DNA of 64,000 nt from Rhodospirillaceae bacterium SYSU D60007 (GTDB lineage: Bacteria > Pseudomonadota > Alphaproteobacteria > Reyranellales > Reyranellaceae): NCBI GenBank assembly GCA_003574685.1, contig QOCQ01000018.1, positions 54,368 to 118,367 of the forward strand, read 5' to 3'. Shown one piece after another: positions 36,488 through 45,272 of the stretch. A program made the position numbers and the translations under genes. The stretch's first letter is position 1. Each line of letters opens with the position of its first letter. Below the pieces are notes generated by a model that was not told the origin of the DNA, made no database searches, and saw only the letters and a list, made by a program, of their open reading frames with translations.

Positions 36488-37369
36488 TCAGTCGCGGCCG
36501 CGCGCTGTCGCGAACAGCCCGCCGGGCCGCAGCACCAGGAAGACGAACAGCAGCAGCATGACGTAGATGTCGCGCTCGGTGACGTTGCGCAGCGCCTGGA
36601 ACAGGTTCTCGGCGGCGCCCACCAGCAGGCCGGCGACGATGGCGCCGGGGATGCTGCCCAGCCCGCCGATCACCGTCACGATCAGGCCCTTCACGGTGAT
36701 CGGGCCGGAGATCAGCGGCGAGAGCATGCCGACCGAGGCGCCGATCATGGCGCCGGCGACGCCGCCCAGCAGGCCCGCGATCACGAAGGTGAGCCCGTTC
36801 ACTGCCTGCAGCCGCATGCCGCAGAGCTGCGCCGCCACCGGCTGCTGCGCCACGGCCCGCGTCGCCAGACCCAGCCGCGTGCGGTAGAGCAGGGCCAGCA
36901 GAACCGCCATGGCGGCGACGCAGACCAGGAACACGCCCAGGAGGTCGGCGCGCAGGATGAAGCTGCCGATCTCGACCGGATCGCCGTCATAGATGGCGGG
37001 ATAGTTCTGCGGCATGCCGGCGGTGGAATGCACCACGATCTCGTCGAGCAGCAGCAGCATGCCGACGGTGGACATCAGCGTGGCCAGCGGCGAGGCCAGC
37101 GGAATGAAGCGGAAGCAGGTCAGATAGATGAAATAGCCAATGGCGCCGGCGGCGATGATCGACAGCGGGAACACCGTCCATGCCGGCAGGCCCAGAAGCT
37201 GCGGCCCGACCAGCCCGCAATAGGCGCCGGCCAGCGACGCCGCGGCATAGCTCATGTTGATCTTGTGCATCACGCCGAAGACCAGCGTGAAGCCGATGCC
37301 GATCAGGGAGTAGGTGGTGCCGAAGAGCAGGCCGTCTATGACCGCCTGCACGTAATCAACAAAGCCCAT
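36488..37369 (-). CDS. livH: Branched-chain-type ABC permease, first LivH
   Basis: A 293-residue LivH-type permease with [22 protein letters not shown] and [27 protein letters not shown] lies just before the ATG. It lies 153 bases after livK, and that gap contains a family A repeat. Inner-membrane channel subunit for the substrate bound by LivK. Confidence 0.92.
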   Translation of the reverse strand: MGFVDYVQAVIDGLLFGTTYSLIGIGFTLVFGVMHKINMSYAAASLAGAYCGLVGPQLLGLPAWTVFPLSIIAAGAIGYFIYLTCFRFIPLASPLATLMSTVGMLLLLDEIVVHSTAGMPQNYPAIYDGDPVEIGSFILRADLLGVFLVCVAAMAVLLALLYRTRLGLATRAVAQQPVAAQLCGMRLQAVNGLTFVIAGLLGGVAGAMIGASVGMLSPLISGPITVKGLIVTVIGGLGSIPGAIVAGLLVGAAENLFQALRNVTERDIYVMLLLFVFLVLRPGGLFATARGRD

Positions 37370-37424
37370 GCGCCTCCGGGATCATCTGCCTTCTCCCCGC
37401 TTGTATGCAAAGCCGGCGTTAGCC

Positions 37425-37503
37425 TTATGGTGAGCCTGTCGAACCATGAAGGCTCCTGCCAGCCGTCGCGGCGCTTCATGGTTCGACAAGCTCACCATGA
37501 AGC
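37425..37503. repeat. Family A inverted repeat, copy 3
   Basis: Two opposite units (TATGGTGAGCCTGTCGAACC on the left, TTCGACAAGCTCACC on the right) about 25 bases apart. It is preceded at 37389 by a lone CCTTCTCCCCGC half end of family B. It lies between livK and livH, a typical place for a hairpin that favours binding-protein mRNA. Confidence 0.85.
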
Positions 37504-37522
37504 GTCTTTCCGAGCGTGAGGC

Positions 37523-38728
37523 TCAATTCGTCAGCGGGTTGTGCAGCACCGCCCACTTGCCGTCCTTGGCGTGGACGTAGAGGTAGGGCTTGATCGCCTC
37601 GCGATCGTCGGTGCGCTTGATCGTGCCGAGAAGCCCGTCGGTCTGCTTCAGCCCGGCCAGCCCCTTGCGGATCTTCTCGCGGTCGGCCTGGACGGTGTCG
37701 GGCTTGGCCATCACCTTCTGTTCTTCCATCACCTTCTTGAGGATGAACATGTTCTCGTAGGCGGCGGCCGAGTGCAGGTCCAGCGAGCCGTCGAACCTGG
37801 CGGCCTGCTTGGCAGCGGCTTCCGCCTCCGGCGTCACCGGCGCGAAGCTGGTCGGGATGATGATGCCCTCGGCTTCCCGCGCGCAGCCCTGCAGGGTTTC
37901 AAGGCTCGACGAGCTGGTGAGCCCTATCAGCATCTTCACCTTCACGCCCTGGCGGCGCATCTCCTTGAGCACGCCGCAAGTGGTGAAGGGATGCGCTGCG
38001 ATGGCGAGAATGTCGGGCGCCGCCGCCTTGATCTCACGCACCTGCTGGGAGAAGTTGGTGTCCTCCAGCAGCCACTTCGCCTCGCCCTTCACCTCGAGCC
38101 CGACCTTGGGCGCGGCTTCCTTCATCACCGCGTACCAGCTCGCGCGGCTATGCGCGAAATTCTCCTCGACGCCGGCATAGATGGTCTTCAGCTCGGGCCG
38201 GGTCTGTTTGACCCACTCGAACAGCGAATTGTACATCTGCGCTTCGCTGGGCACGTTGCGGAATGCCCATTCCGAGATCTTCGCCAGCCCGCCCTTGACG
38301 GCCACGTCGGTGAAGATCGGGAACTGCAGGCCGGAATCGCTGGCATCGCCCGCCTTCTTCTGCAGCACGCCGAACAGCGGCTCGGCGACGTTGGAGCAGG
38401 TCGGGCCGATGGCCACCAGCGCCGGGCCGGACGCGATGCGGCGTACTACCGAGATGCCTTCCTCGGCGGTGCAGCGGTCGTCGAGAAACTCGACTTCCAT
38501 CTTGCCTGTGGCGCCGTCGCCCAGCTTCACGCCGCCCTTGCTGTTGATCAGGTCCGCCGCCGCCCGCATCGCCGCTTCGCTGTTGATGCCGAACGAGCGC
38601 ACGACACCTGACTTGGCGCCGAATCCCTTGATGATGACGGCGCGCTCCTCGGCGGCCGCCATGCCGGGAAACGCCAGGCCGGCCGCCGCAACGAGCGCCG
38701 AACCCAGCAACACTGCCGTCTTGCGCAT
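37523..38728 (-). CDS. livK: Branched-chain-type ABC substrate-binding protein LivK
   Basis: A 401-residue periplasmic binding protein of the Leu/Ile/Val-BP type I fold, with signal peptide MRKTAVLLGSALVAAAGLAF ending in MAAA (cleavage near residue 26). It has Peripla_BP_6 segments, such as LALIEPTCS-like ALVAIGPTCSNVAEPLF and EDTNFSQQVREIKAAAPDILA. GGGAGG 6 bases upstream fixes ATG 38728. It is the only binding protein of the operon and is its first transporter gene. The intradiol dioxygenase and a nitroreductase-like gene lie directly upstream on the same strand, so an aromatic ligand is conceivable. Confidence 0.92.
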   Translation of the reverse strand: MRKTAVLLGSALVAAAGLAFPGMAAAEERAVIIKGFGAKSGVVRSFGINSEAAMRAAADLINSKGGVKLGDGATGKMEVEFLDDRCTAEEGISVVRRIASGPALVAIGPTCSNVAEPLFGVLQKKAGDASDSGLQFPIFTDVAVKGGLAKISEWAFRNVPSEAQMYNSLFEWVKQTRPELKTIYAGVEENFAHSRASWYAVMKEAAPKVGLEVKGEAKWLLEDTNFSQQVREIKAAAPDILAIAAHPFTTCGVLKEMRRQGVKVKMLIGLTSSSSLETLQGCAREAEGIIIPTSFAPVTPEAEAAAKQAARFDGSLDLHSAAAYENMFILKKVMEEQKVMAKPDTVQADREKIRKGLAGLKQTDGLLGTIKRTDDREAIKPYLYVHAKDGKWAVLHNPLTN

Positions 38729-38836
38729 GCTTTTCCTCCCACGGGGTGGGTCCATGGACCCGGTTAGTGATGTTCTTGCTTCGTTGGGCAGAATCCGGCC
38801 CTGTCGGCGGGCATCTGTCAATGCCAAGTCGCAGGT

Positions 38837-39667
38837 TCAGGCGGCTTTGCGCAGGCGGAAGTCGTAGCGCATGGTGTGGATCGAGCCGTCCGCGCCGCCG
38901 AAATCGACAACCAGCGAGTCCTTCACGCCGAACACGACGTCGCTTTCCAGGTACTCGTCGCCCTTCACGAAAAGATGCGTGATCACTTGCCGGTGGCCCG
39001 GCGCCTGCACCCAGAAATGCAGATGTCCCGGCCGCATCGGGTGCCGGCCCATGGCGCGCAGCAGGGCGCCCACCGGCCCGTCATGCGGGATGGGGTAGCT
39101 GGCGGGCAGGGTGGTGTTGAACCAGAACCGGCCGTCGCTGGCCGATGTCAGCCGGCCGCGCAGATTGTGTGCCGAACCGTCGCCCATCTGCGAATCGTAG
39201 AAGCCTTCGGGCGAGGCCTGCCAGCAATCGATCTGCGCACCGGCGATGGGCGTGCCGTCCTGCGACAGCACGCGGCAATCGACGTTCACCCGCCGGCCGG
39301 CGATGCCGGGCGCCAGATCGCCGCCATTGGCGATGAGCGGCGGGTTTTCGCGGAAGAACGGGCCCAGCACTGTGGACTCAGTAACGTCGCCGCCGCCGGG
39401 ATTGGCGATCGCATCCACCAGCATGGAGACGCCCAGCGTGTCGGACAGCAGGATGAACTCCTGCCGCTTGTCGTCGCAGAACCGCCCGCACTCTGTCAGG
39501 AAGGCGATGGCCTTGAACCATTCCTCGGGCGTGATGCGCGTCTCGCGCACGAAAGTGTGCAGGTGACGCAGCAGCGCGGTCATGACCTCGCGCAGCCGGG
39601 GATCGCACTCCGGCGCAATGCGCGCCACCGCCGCCTCGGTCAGCGACTCTTCGGTGAAATTGCGCAT
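38837..39667 (-). CDS. Intradiol ring-cleavage dioxygenase (catechol/hydroxyquinol type)
   Basis: A 276-residue non-haem Fe(III) enzyme that opens ortho-dihydroxylated rings between the hydroxyls. An N-terminal dimerisation domain (about 1-100, ending VTESTVLGPFF) precedes the catalytic core. The four iron ligands are visible: Tyr157 (GFYDSQ), Tyr191 (SYPIPHDGP), His215 and His217 (RPGHLHF). The length and N-terminal domain fit catechol or hydroxyquinol 1,2-dioxygenase. It starts at ATG 39667, after the family B repeat. It precedes livK in the same direction, 108 bases apart. Confidence 0.92.
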   Translation of the reverse strand: MRNFTEESLTEAAVARIAPECDPRLREVMTALLRHLHTFVRETRITPEEWFKAIAFLTECGRFCDDKRQEFILLSDTLGVSMLVDAIANPGGGDVTESTVLGPFFRENPPLIANGGDLAPGIAGRRVNVDCRVLSQDGTPIAGAQIDCWQASPEGFYDSQMGDGSAHNLRGRLTSASDGRFWFNTTLPASYPIPHDGPVGALLRAMGRHPMRPGHLHFWVQAPGHRQVITHLFVKGDEYLESDVVFGVKDSLVVDFGGADGSIHTMRYDFRLRKAA

Positions 39668-39687
39668 GGTGTCCTCGCTCAATCTTG

Positions 39688-39806
39688 CCTTCCCCCGGAG
39701 GGGGAAGGTGCCCGAAGGGCGGAAGGGGGATCGTGCAACAGGCACCGTGCTGGTTGAGGCATCCCCCTTCCGGCGCTGCGCGCCACCTTCCCCCTCCGGG
39801 GGAAGG
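39688..39806. repeat. Family B composite palindrome, copy 5 (p left, c right)
   Basis: Terminal hairpins with GCCCGAAGGGC at left and GGCGCTGCGCGCC at right. It lies between the RutE-like stop (9 bases away) and the dioxygenase start. Confidence 0.9.
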
Positions 39807-39815
39807 ATAGTCTTG

Positions 39816-40406
39816 CTAGGCCAGCGTGCAGGCTTCCTCGAAGGGGAGGCGGGGGCTGCGGGGGAAGATCTTGGAATGATCGCCGTAGCCGATGCCGCAG
39901 AGGAAGTTGCTCTTGTAGCGGCCGTCGGGGAAGAAGGCGGCATCCACCTTGGCATTGTCGAAGCCGCTCATCGGCCCGCACTCAAGACCCAGCGCGCGCG
40001 CCGCCATAATAAGGTAGGCGCCCTGCAGCGTGCCGTTGCGGAACGCGGTGGCGGCCGCCGCAGCCTCGGTGCCCGGTCCCTTGAACCAGGTGATGGCTTC
40101 GGGATTGTGCGGGAAGAGCCGGGGCAGCAATTCATAGAACTGCGTGTCGTAGGCCACGATGGCCACCACCGGCGCCGTCATGGTCTTGGCCGTGTTGCCC
40201 TCGGACAGCGCCGGGCGCAGCCGTTCCTTGCCTTCGGGCGTGCGCACCCAGACGATGCGGGCCGGCGAGCTGTTGGCGGAGGTGGGACCCCACTTCATCA
40301 CGTCGTAAATGGCGCGGAGCTGGTCGTCGGTCACGGGCTTGTCCAGCCAGCCGTTCTGCGAGCGCGCGTTGCGGAACAGGAGGTCCAGGGCCTTGTCGTC
40401 GAGCAT
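39816..40406 (-). CDS. RutE-type malonic semialdehyde reductase / nitroreductase
   Basis: A 196-residue FMN-dependent nitroreductase-fold protein of the RutE/HadB group. Segments [36 protein letters not shown] and [20 protein letters not shown] are characteristic. It reduces malonic semialdehyde or nitro/quinone compounds. No other rut genes are near, so the pyrimidine-degradation role is not supported. It lies upstream of the intradiol dioxygenase on the same strand and may handle a reactive aldehyde or quinone. Confidence 0.85.
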   Translation of the reverse strand: MLDDKALDLLFRNARSQNGWLDKPVTDDQLRAIYDVMKWGPTSANSSPARIVWVRTPEGKERLRPALSEGNTAKTMTAPVVAIVAYDTQFYELLPRLFPHNPEAITWFKGPGTEAAAAATAFRNGTLQGAYLIMAARALGLECGPMSGFDNAKVDAAFFPDGRYKSNFLCGIGYGDHSKIFPRSPRLPFEEACTLA

Positions 40407-40458
40407 GAATCTCTCTTCTCGTCAGGGGATTTGCGGATCGGAGGATTGATCGCAGCCT

Positions 40459-40872
40459 TTATCCCGGAAGGAAAGCGTCCGATGGACGCCGCCGGCGTGG
40501 TGCGGGCCGGGGCGGCGGCTCGAATCCCAGCGCGAGTTGCGTCTTGCGCGGCAGCCGGGCGACGATCACGGCGTGAGCACGGCGGATATAGGCCTTGAGC
40601 TGGTCCGCCGGCAGGCGCGCGGGCTCGGCCATGGCCACCCAGCGGGCGCGGGCGAGATAGGGGCAGGGGCGCAGGCCGGGCGCCATCTTCATGGTGTCGT
40701 AGTGCAGATCATCAGCCTTGAACCACAGCTCCCGGCCGCGCCGGTCACCGTTGCGCGGCAGCATCGCGAACATGCGGCCGCCTACCTTGAAGACGATCAC
40801 GTCTTCCCATTGCACGATGCGGGTGGCGGCGGGCAGGGAGCGGCAGAAGCGGTCGATGGCAGCAGGGGTCAT
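40459..40872 (-). CDS. MmcQ/YjbR-family DNA-binding-like protein
   Basis: A 137-residue protein of the MmcQ/YjbR fold (CyaY-like). Segments are CRSLPAATRIVQWEDVIVFKVGGRMFAML, ELWFKADDLHYD and SYIRRAHAVIV-type YIRRAHAVIVARLPRKTQ. The function is not known, though a DNA-binding role has been suggested for the family. The C-terminus is Pro/Arg-rich. ATG 40872 is chosen; an ATG at 40893 is also possible and would overlap the divergent epmA start. Confidence 0.78.
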   Translation of the reverse strand: MTPAAIDRFCRSLPAATRIVQWEDVIVFKVGGRMFAMLPRNGDRRGRELWFKADDLHYDTMKMAPGLRPCPYLARARWVAMAEPARLPADQLKAYIRRAHAVIVARLPRKTQLALGFEPPPRPAPRRRRPSDAFLPG

Positions 40873-40891
40873 GGCGGATAGAATAGCGTGC

Positions 40892-41947
40892 ATGAGCAAT
40901 TCCGCGAGCATCCCCGAATGGCGGCCGGATCGGCTCGGCCGCCGCTTGCCGTTCCTTGAGCAGCGAGGCCGCATCCTGCGCGCGCTGCGGAGCTGGTTCG
41001 AAAGCGAAGGCTTCGTCGAGGTCGAAACGCCGGCGCTCCAGATCTCGCCGGGCCTCGAGGTGCATCTCCGCGCCTTCGCCACGACGCTGGAGACACCGCA
41101 GGGTAGCCAGGCGCCGCTCTATCTCCATACCTCGCCCGAGTTCGCGATGAAGAAGCTGCTGGCCGGTGGCGTGAAGCGGCTCTTCCAGTTCGCGCGCGTC
41201 TGGCGCAACGGCGAACGCTCGGACCTGCACCATCCCGAGTTCACGATGCTGGAGTGGTACCGCGCCGACGCCGGCTACGAGGCGCTGATGGCGGATTGCG
41301 ACGCCCTGCTGCGCGCGGCGCTGTCGGCAGCGGGCGCGTCGCGGCTGCGCTGGCGCGGCCGAGAATGCGATCCGGCGCTGCCCTTCGAGCGGCTGAGCGT
41401 GGCCGAGGCGTTCGAGCGCGACGCCGGCATCGACCTGCTGACCACCGCACCCGATCCGCAGGTGCCGGATGTGCGCGCGCTGGCGGTTGCGGCGGAGCGT
41501 GCCGGCATCCGGCACGACGAGCGCGACACCTGGGAGGACATCTTTTTCCGCATCATGCTGGAGCGGATCGAGCCGCGGCTTGGGGTGGGGCGGCCCACCA
41601 TCCTCTACGACTATCCGGTGTCGATGGCGGCGCTGTCGCGGCCTAGGCCGGACGATCCGCGGCTGGCCGAACGCTTCGAGCTCTATGCCTGCGGTGTGGA
41701 GCTGGCCAACGCCTTCGGCGAGCTGACGGACGCCGTCCAGCAGCGCCGGCGGTTCGAGGCCGACCGCGCCATGCGCCGCGCGCTCTATGGCGAGGCGTAT
41801 CCCATCGACGAGGATTTCCTCGCCGCGCTGGCGCACGGCCTGCCGCCCTGCGCCGGCATCGCGCTGGGCTTCGACCGCCTGGTCATGCTCGCGACAGGCG
41901 CCGACCGCATCGAGGACGTCCTCTGGCTCCCGGTCGCACAGCCGTAG
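40892..41947 (+). CDS. epmA: EF-P--(R)-beta-lysine ligase EpmA
   Basis: A 351-residue class II lysyl-tRNA-synthetase paralogue without the anticodon-binding domain, which attaches (R)-beta-lysine to Lys33 of EF-P. Motif 2 is FARVWRNGERSDLHHPEFTM with EWYRA (about 99-124), and motif 3 is GIALGFDRLVML (322-333). The matching efp (Lys-type) is in the same window about 10.5 kb away. The lysine 2,3-aminomutase EpmB is not seen here. It is divergent from mmcQ; the two ATGs lie close together, so their promoters overlap. A family B repeat follows its stop within 5 bases. Confidence 0.93.
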   Translation: MSNSASIPEWRPDRLGRRLPFLEQRGRILRALRSWFESEGFVEVETPALQISPGLEVHLRAFATTLETPQGSQAPLYLHTSPEFAMKKLLAGGVKRLFQFARVWRNGERSDLHHPEFTMLEWYRADAGYEALMADCDALLRAALSAAGASRLRWRGRECDPALPFERLSVAEAFERDAGIDLLTTAPDPQVPDVRALAVAAERAGIRHDERDTWEDIFFRIMLERIEPRLGVGRPTILYDYPVSMAALSRPRPDDPRLAERFELYACGVELANAFGELTDAVQQRRRFEADRAMRRALYGEAYPIDEDFLAALAHGLPPCAGIALGFDRLVMLATGADRIEDVLWLPVAQP

Positions 41948-41951
41948 TTTG

Positions 41952-42074
41952 CCTTCCCCCGGAGGGGGAAGGTGGCGCGCAGCGCCGGAAGGGGGATGCC
42001 TCAACAAAGCACGGCGGTGCGAGTTGCGAGATCCCCCTTCCGCCCTTCGGGCACCTTCCCCCTCCGGGGGAAGG
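41952..42074. repeat. Family B composite palindrome, copy 6 (c left, p right)
   Basis: Terminal CTTCCCCC/GGGGGAAG hairpins, GGCGCGCAGCGCC at left, GCCCTTCGGGC at right. It fits exactly between the convergent epmA and TPR genes (4 and 9 bases from the stops). Confidence 0.9.
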
Positions 42075-42083
42075 CCAGTCCGT

Positions 42084-42476
42084 TCAGAGGCGCTGGCGGA
42101 GGATGTCGATGTTGCTGCGGCAGCGGTACTTCTCGTCCTCGGTGGCGTATGGCTGGCGGAGGATCTCTTCGTAGAGGGCGATGCTGGCTTGCGGCTGGTT
42201 ACTCTCGGCCAGCAGGACGGCCTTTCGTTCCAGCGCGTCGTTGCGGCAGAAGGGCCGCTCCAGCGCGATGGCGCGGTCGTAAACAGCGATCGCATCCTGC
42301 TTTCGGCCCTGCTTCTCCAGCACGGCGGCGACGTTGCGCAGCATGTTGGCCCGGTCGAGCGGGCTGATATCGGATGCGGCCAGGCGTTCGAACACCTCGC
42401 GCGCCTCGTCGAGCTCGCCCTTTTCGAACAACTCGGAACCGACATGGGCCGACGTGTAGAAATCGTCGTAGTTCAT
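42084..42476 (-). CDS. Small TPR-repeat protein
   Basis: A 130-residue protein that is almost wholly helical TPR repeats (SELFEKGELDEAREVFERLA, NVAAVLEKQGRKQDAIAVYD, AVLLAESNQPQASIALYEEI). It has no signal peptide. It overlaps folP by 4 bases, so it is translated with folP and the OsmC-like gene upstream. TPR units bind proteins, but the partner is unknown. Confidence 0.8.
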   Translation of the reverse strand: MNYDDFYTSAHVGSELFEKGELDEAREVFERLAASDISPLDRANMLRNVAAVLEKQGRKQDAIAVYDRAIALERPFCRNDALERKAVLLAESNQPQASIALYEEILRQPYATEDEKYRCRSNIDILRQRL

Positions 42477-43336
42477 CCTTGTTTGCCCCCAACAGAGCGT
42501 AGCGCGGCCTGCGCCTTCAGCGCCTGCACCGTTTCGCGCACGTCGTGCACGCGCAGCATGGCCGCCCCGCGGTCAGCAGCCGCCAGCGCCATCGCCAGCG
42601 AGCCGCCCAGCCGCCGCGCCGCCACAGGCTCGCCGCTGATGGTGCCAATGAAGCGCTTGCGCGAGGCGCCGATCACCACGGGATGGCCCAGCGCTGCCAG
42701 CGCCGGGATGCCGGCGATCAGCGCCATGTTGTCCCGCGGCGCGCCGCCCACGAAGCCGACGCCCGGGTCGATGGCGACGCTCTCGCGCGACAGGCCGGTG
42801 GCGAGGCAGGCCTCTATGCGCTCTGACAGAAAGGCGCACACGGCCGGCAGCAGGTCGCCCGGCGGTCGCGTGTAGCCGTCGGCCGCCGTGCCGTGGCGGT
42901 ACATCAGGATCACGGGACAGCACCGCGCGGCCAGCAGCGGCAGGGCATCGGGATCATCGCGCAGTGCCGAGACGTCGTTGACGAGCCGCGCGCCCGCATC
43001 CAGCGCCGCGCGCATCACCGCGGCGCGCCGCGTATCGACCGACACCACCACGCCGCGGTCTGCCAGGGCCTGCACGACGGGCACGACGCGCGCGATCTCC
43101 TCGGCGATCGTGACCTCCCCCGCCCCGGGCCGCGTCGACTCGCCGCCGACATCGACGAGATCAGCGCCGTCCGCATGCATCTGGAGTCCGGCATCGATGG
43201 CGCGCAGGGGATCGCCATGGAGTCCGCCGTCGGAGAACGAATCGGGCGTGACGTTCAGAACGCCCATGGTCCAGGGGCGGCCGTCGGCGTGCGGTGCCAG
43301 CCCGGCGAAGGCAGCAGATGCGGTCACTGCGCTCAC
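42473..43336 (-). CDS. folP: Dihydropteroate synthase FolP
   Basis: A 287-residue enzyme that condenses p-aminobenzoate with 6-hydroxymethyl-dihydropterin diphosphate in folate synthesis; target of sulfonamides. Signatures are MGVLNVTPDSFSDGG, DVGGESTRPGA, NDVSAL and GASRKRF. The start overlaps the OsmC-like stop by 4 bases. No glmM or folK follows; the neighbour instead is a TPR gene, an uncommon context. Confidence 0.94.
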   Translation of the reverse strand: MSAVTASAAFAGLAPHADGRPWTMGVLNVTPDSFSDGGLHGDPLRAIDAGLQMHADGADLVDVGGESTRPGAGEVTIAEEIARVVPVVQALADRGVVVSVDTRRAAVMRAALDAGARLVNDVSALRDDPDALPLLAARCCPVILMYRHGTAADGYTRPPGDLLPAVCAFLSERIEACLATGLSRESVAIDPGVGFVGGAPRDNMALIAGIPALAALGHPVVIGASRKRFIGTISGEPVAARRLGGSLAMALAAADRGAAMLRVHDVRETVQALKAQAALRSVGGKQG

Positions 43337-43761
43337 GCCACCTCTTCCAGCACGATCTCGTGCGTGACCTTCGCCGATTTGCGCACCATCGCGGTCGCCG
43401 AGCAGTATTTCTCGTCGCTGAGCGTGACGGCGCGCTCGATCAGGGCGCGGTTCAGCCCCTTGCCGCGCACGCGATAGATCAGTTTCACGTCAGTGAACAC
43501 GCGGGGGTGATCGTCGGCGCGCTCCGCGGCCAGCTCCACGACGATCTCGCGGATGTCCTGCCGCTGCTTTTTCAGCATCGAGACAACATCGATCGCCGTG
43601 CAACCGCCCATGCCGATCAGCACCATCTCCATCGGCCGCGCGCCGAGATTGCGGCCGCCCATGTCGGGCGCGCCGTCCATGGTCACGGTGTGGCCCGAGC
43701 CGGATTCGCCCACGAACAGGGCATTCTCGACCCAGGCGATACGGGCAGTGGTGGCAGCCAT
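43333..43761 (-). CDS. OsmC-family peroxiredoxin-like protein
   Basis: A 142-residue OsmC/YhfA fold protein. Its two active Cys are Cys54 (GMGGCTAIDV) and Cys120 (EKYCSAT), at the right spacing for the thiol pair that reduces organic hydroperoxides. The ATG at 43761 has GGAG 6 bases upstream. It is the first gene of the OsmC-folP-TPR run. YhfA-type members have no firmly known substrate. Confidence 0.88.
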   Translation of the reverse strand: MAATTARIAWVENALFVGESGSGHTVTMDGAPDMGGRNLGARPMEMVLIGMGGCTAIDVVSMLKKQRQDIREIVVELAAERADDHPRVFTDVKLIYRVRGKGLNRALIERAVTLSDEKYCSATAMVRKSAKVTHEIVLEEVA

Positions 43762-43864
43762 GCGAAACTCCGTGTTCCAACAGGGCGCGGAAGCTAGCAC
43801 GCGCTTGCGCTGCGTTCACCGGCAGCCTAACTCTTGAGCGGAACTCCGTGCGGGAGAGAGAACC

Positions 43865-44212
43865 ATGCGCAAGATCATCGTCGCGGCGGCATTCGCGACC
43901 ATCATGCCGGTCGCGGCATTCGCCCATCACGGCTGGAGCAGCTACGACGCCAACAACGTACTGACGCTGAAGGGTGCCATCCTCGAGTCGCGCTACGAGA
44001 ACCCGCATGGCGAGCTGATGCTGGAGGACTCGGGCAAGCGCTGGCTGGTGACCCTGGCGCCCGTATCGCGCATGCAGGCACGCGGCCTGCCGCGCGAGGC
44101 GCTGGCGGTGGGCAAGACCGTGACCGTGGTGGGCTACCCCAGCCGCGTGAAGGAGGGCGAGATGCGGGCCGAGCGCATCACCGCCGAGGGCAAGACGGTC
44201 GAGTTGCGATAG
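43865..44212 (+). CDS. Exported DUF6152-family protein
   Basis: A 115-residue protein with signal peptide MRKIIVAAAFATIMPVAAFA; the mature protein begins with HHGWSSYD. It has a short OB-like beta domain (VLTLKGAILESRYENPHGELML, VTVVGYPSRV). Function unknown. A His-His N-terminus after cleavage is compatible with metal binding. It is followed by a DUF6644 membrane protein, a pairing that recurs in related genomes as far as I recall, and by YcnI and TonB receptor genes. Confidence 0.78.
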   Translation: MRKIIVAAAFATIMPVAAFAHHGWSSYDANNVLTLKGAILESRYENPHGELMLEDSGKRWLVTLAPVSRMQARGLPREALAVGKTVTVVGYPSRVKEGEMRAERITAEGKTVELR

Positions 44213-44245
44213 GCGGCACGAAGGCCTGGCGCCGGTCCGCCCGAC

Positions 44246-44740
44246 ATGGAGCATGGCTCTCCCCTGGCGCCGGCCTGGGCCGCAGCCCTCGAAGCCTCGG
44301 CATGGGCGCTGGGCGTGCGCGATTCGACCTGGATCTATCCCCTCGCCAATCTGCTGCATCTGCTGGGCCTGACCTTGCTGGTCGGCCCCATTGCCGTGCT
44401 TGACCTGCGGCTGCTGGGAATCGCACGCAGCATCGAAGTGCCGGCGCTGTCGCAGCTGCTGACCCCTGTGGCCATCACCGGCCTGCTGCTGTCGATGTCC
44501 AGCGGCTCGGTCCTCTTCATCGCCGACGCCACGGCGCTGGTCAGCAATCCCGTCTTCCTGATCAAGATGTCGCTGCTGGCGGCGGGTCTTGCCAACGCGA
44601 TTGGCTTCCGGTTGCTCTGGCGCCATCGCCTGAAATCGTGGGATACACATCCGCCGGCCGCCGGCCGGCTCCAGGCCGCCGCGTCGATCGCGGTCTGGCT
44701 TGGTACAGCGACATCAGGCCGACTGATCGCTTATTTCTAG
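44246..44740 (+). CDS. DUF6644-like integral membrane protein
   Basis: A 164-residue protein with four hydrophobic segments (STWIYPLANLLHLLGLTLLV, LLTPVAITGLLLSMSSGS, PVFLIKMSLLAAGLANAIGF and IAVWLGTATSGRLIAYF). It has His in LLHLLGL and other helix-buried polar residues that might bind haem, but this is not shown. It lies between the DUF6152 gene and the small Cys-rich protein; the three probably share a transcript. Confidence 0.72.
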   Translation: MEHGSPLAPAWAAALEASAWALGVRDSTWIYPLANLLHLLGLTLLVGPIAVLDLRLLGIARSIEVPALSQLLTPVAITGLLLSMSSGSVLFIADATALVSNPVFLIKMSLLAAGLANAIGFRLLWRHRLKSWDTHPPAAGRLQAAASIAVWLGTATSGRLIAYF

Positions 44741-44747
44741 TCTTGGT

Positions 44748-45197
44748 ATGAGGACCGCTCCCCACAACAGCACACCCTGGCGCGCCCTTGCGCTGTGGCT
44801 GGCGCTGGTTGCGCTCACCATCCAGGCGATCGCGCCGGTGGCGCATGCGCGCGCCTTGCTGGACATCGTCAGCGGTGTGCCGGGCGGCCGTTATGTGGTG
44901 ATCTGCTCGACCGAAGGGCTGAAGGTCGTCGATCTCGACGCGCTCAGCGCTGACGATGCGGGTGACGGCAAGGCGGTCGGCTTTCATCTGCCGTTCGATG
45001 TGCAGGGCAGCCAGAAGAAGCATCCCTGCTGCGCCGTGGCGGGCCCGCCTGTCATGCCGCCCGTCCTGCCGGACGTGGCGGCGCCTGTTATCGGCGCCGC
45101 TGCGGGCATGCAGCGGCTGCTCAACGGTCCGTCGTGGCACGACAGCAGACCGCAAGACCGGCCGGGCCATCCGCGCGATCCGCCTCTCTCCGTTTGA
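44748..45197 (+). CDS. DUF2946-like small exported protein
   Basis: A 149-residue protein with an N-terminal hydrophobic segment (ALALWLALVALTIQAIAPVAHA). The rest has the short motifs ICSTEG and KHPCC, typical of DUF2946 proteins found beside copper or TonB genes. The Cys pairs may bind a metal, but this is an inference. It ends 75 bases before the YcnI gene. The C-terminus is Asp/Arg/Pro-rich and disordered. Confidence 0.65.
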   Translation: MRTAPHNSTPWRALALWLALVALTIQAIAPVAHARALLDIVSGVPGGRYVVICSTEGLKVVDLDALSADDAGDGKAVGFHLPFDVQGSQKKHPCCAVAGPPVMPPVLPDVAAPVIGAAAGMQRLLNGPSWHDSRPQDRPGHPRDPPLSV

Positions 45198-45272
45198 CAA
45201 CGCCTGTTCATCGCAACGCCGCCCGGTGAATGCCGGCGCTGCGTCCGTTGTCATGTCTTGGGGAGATCACCC

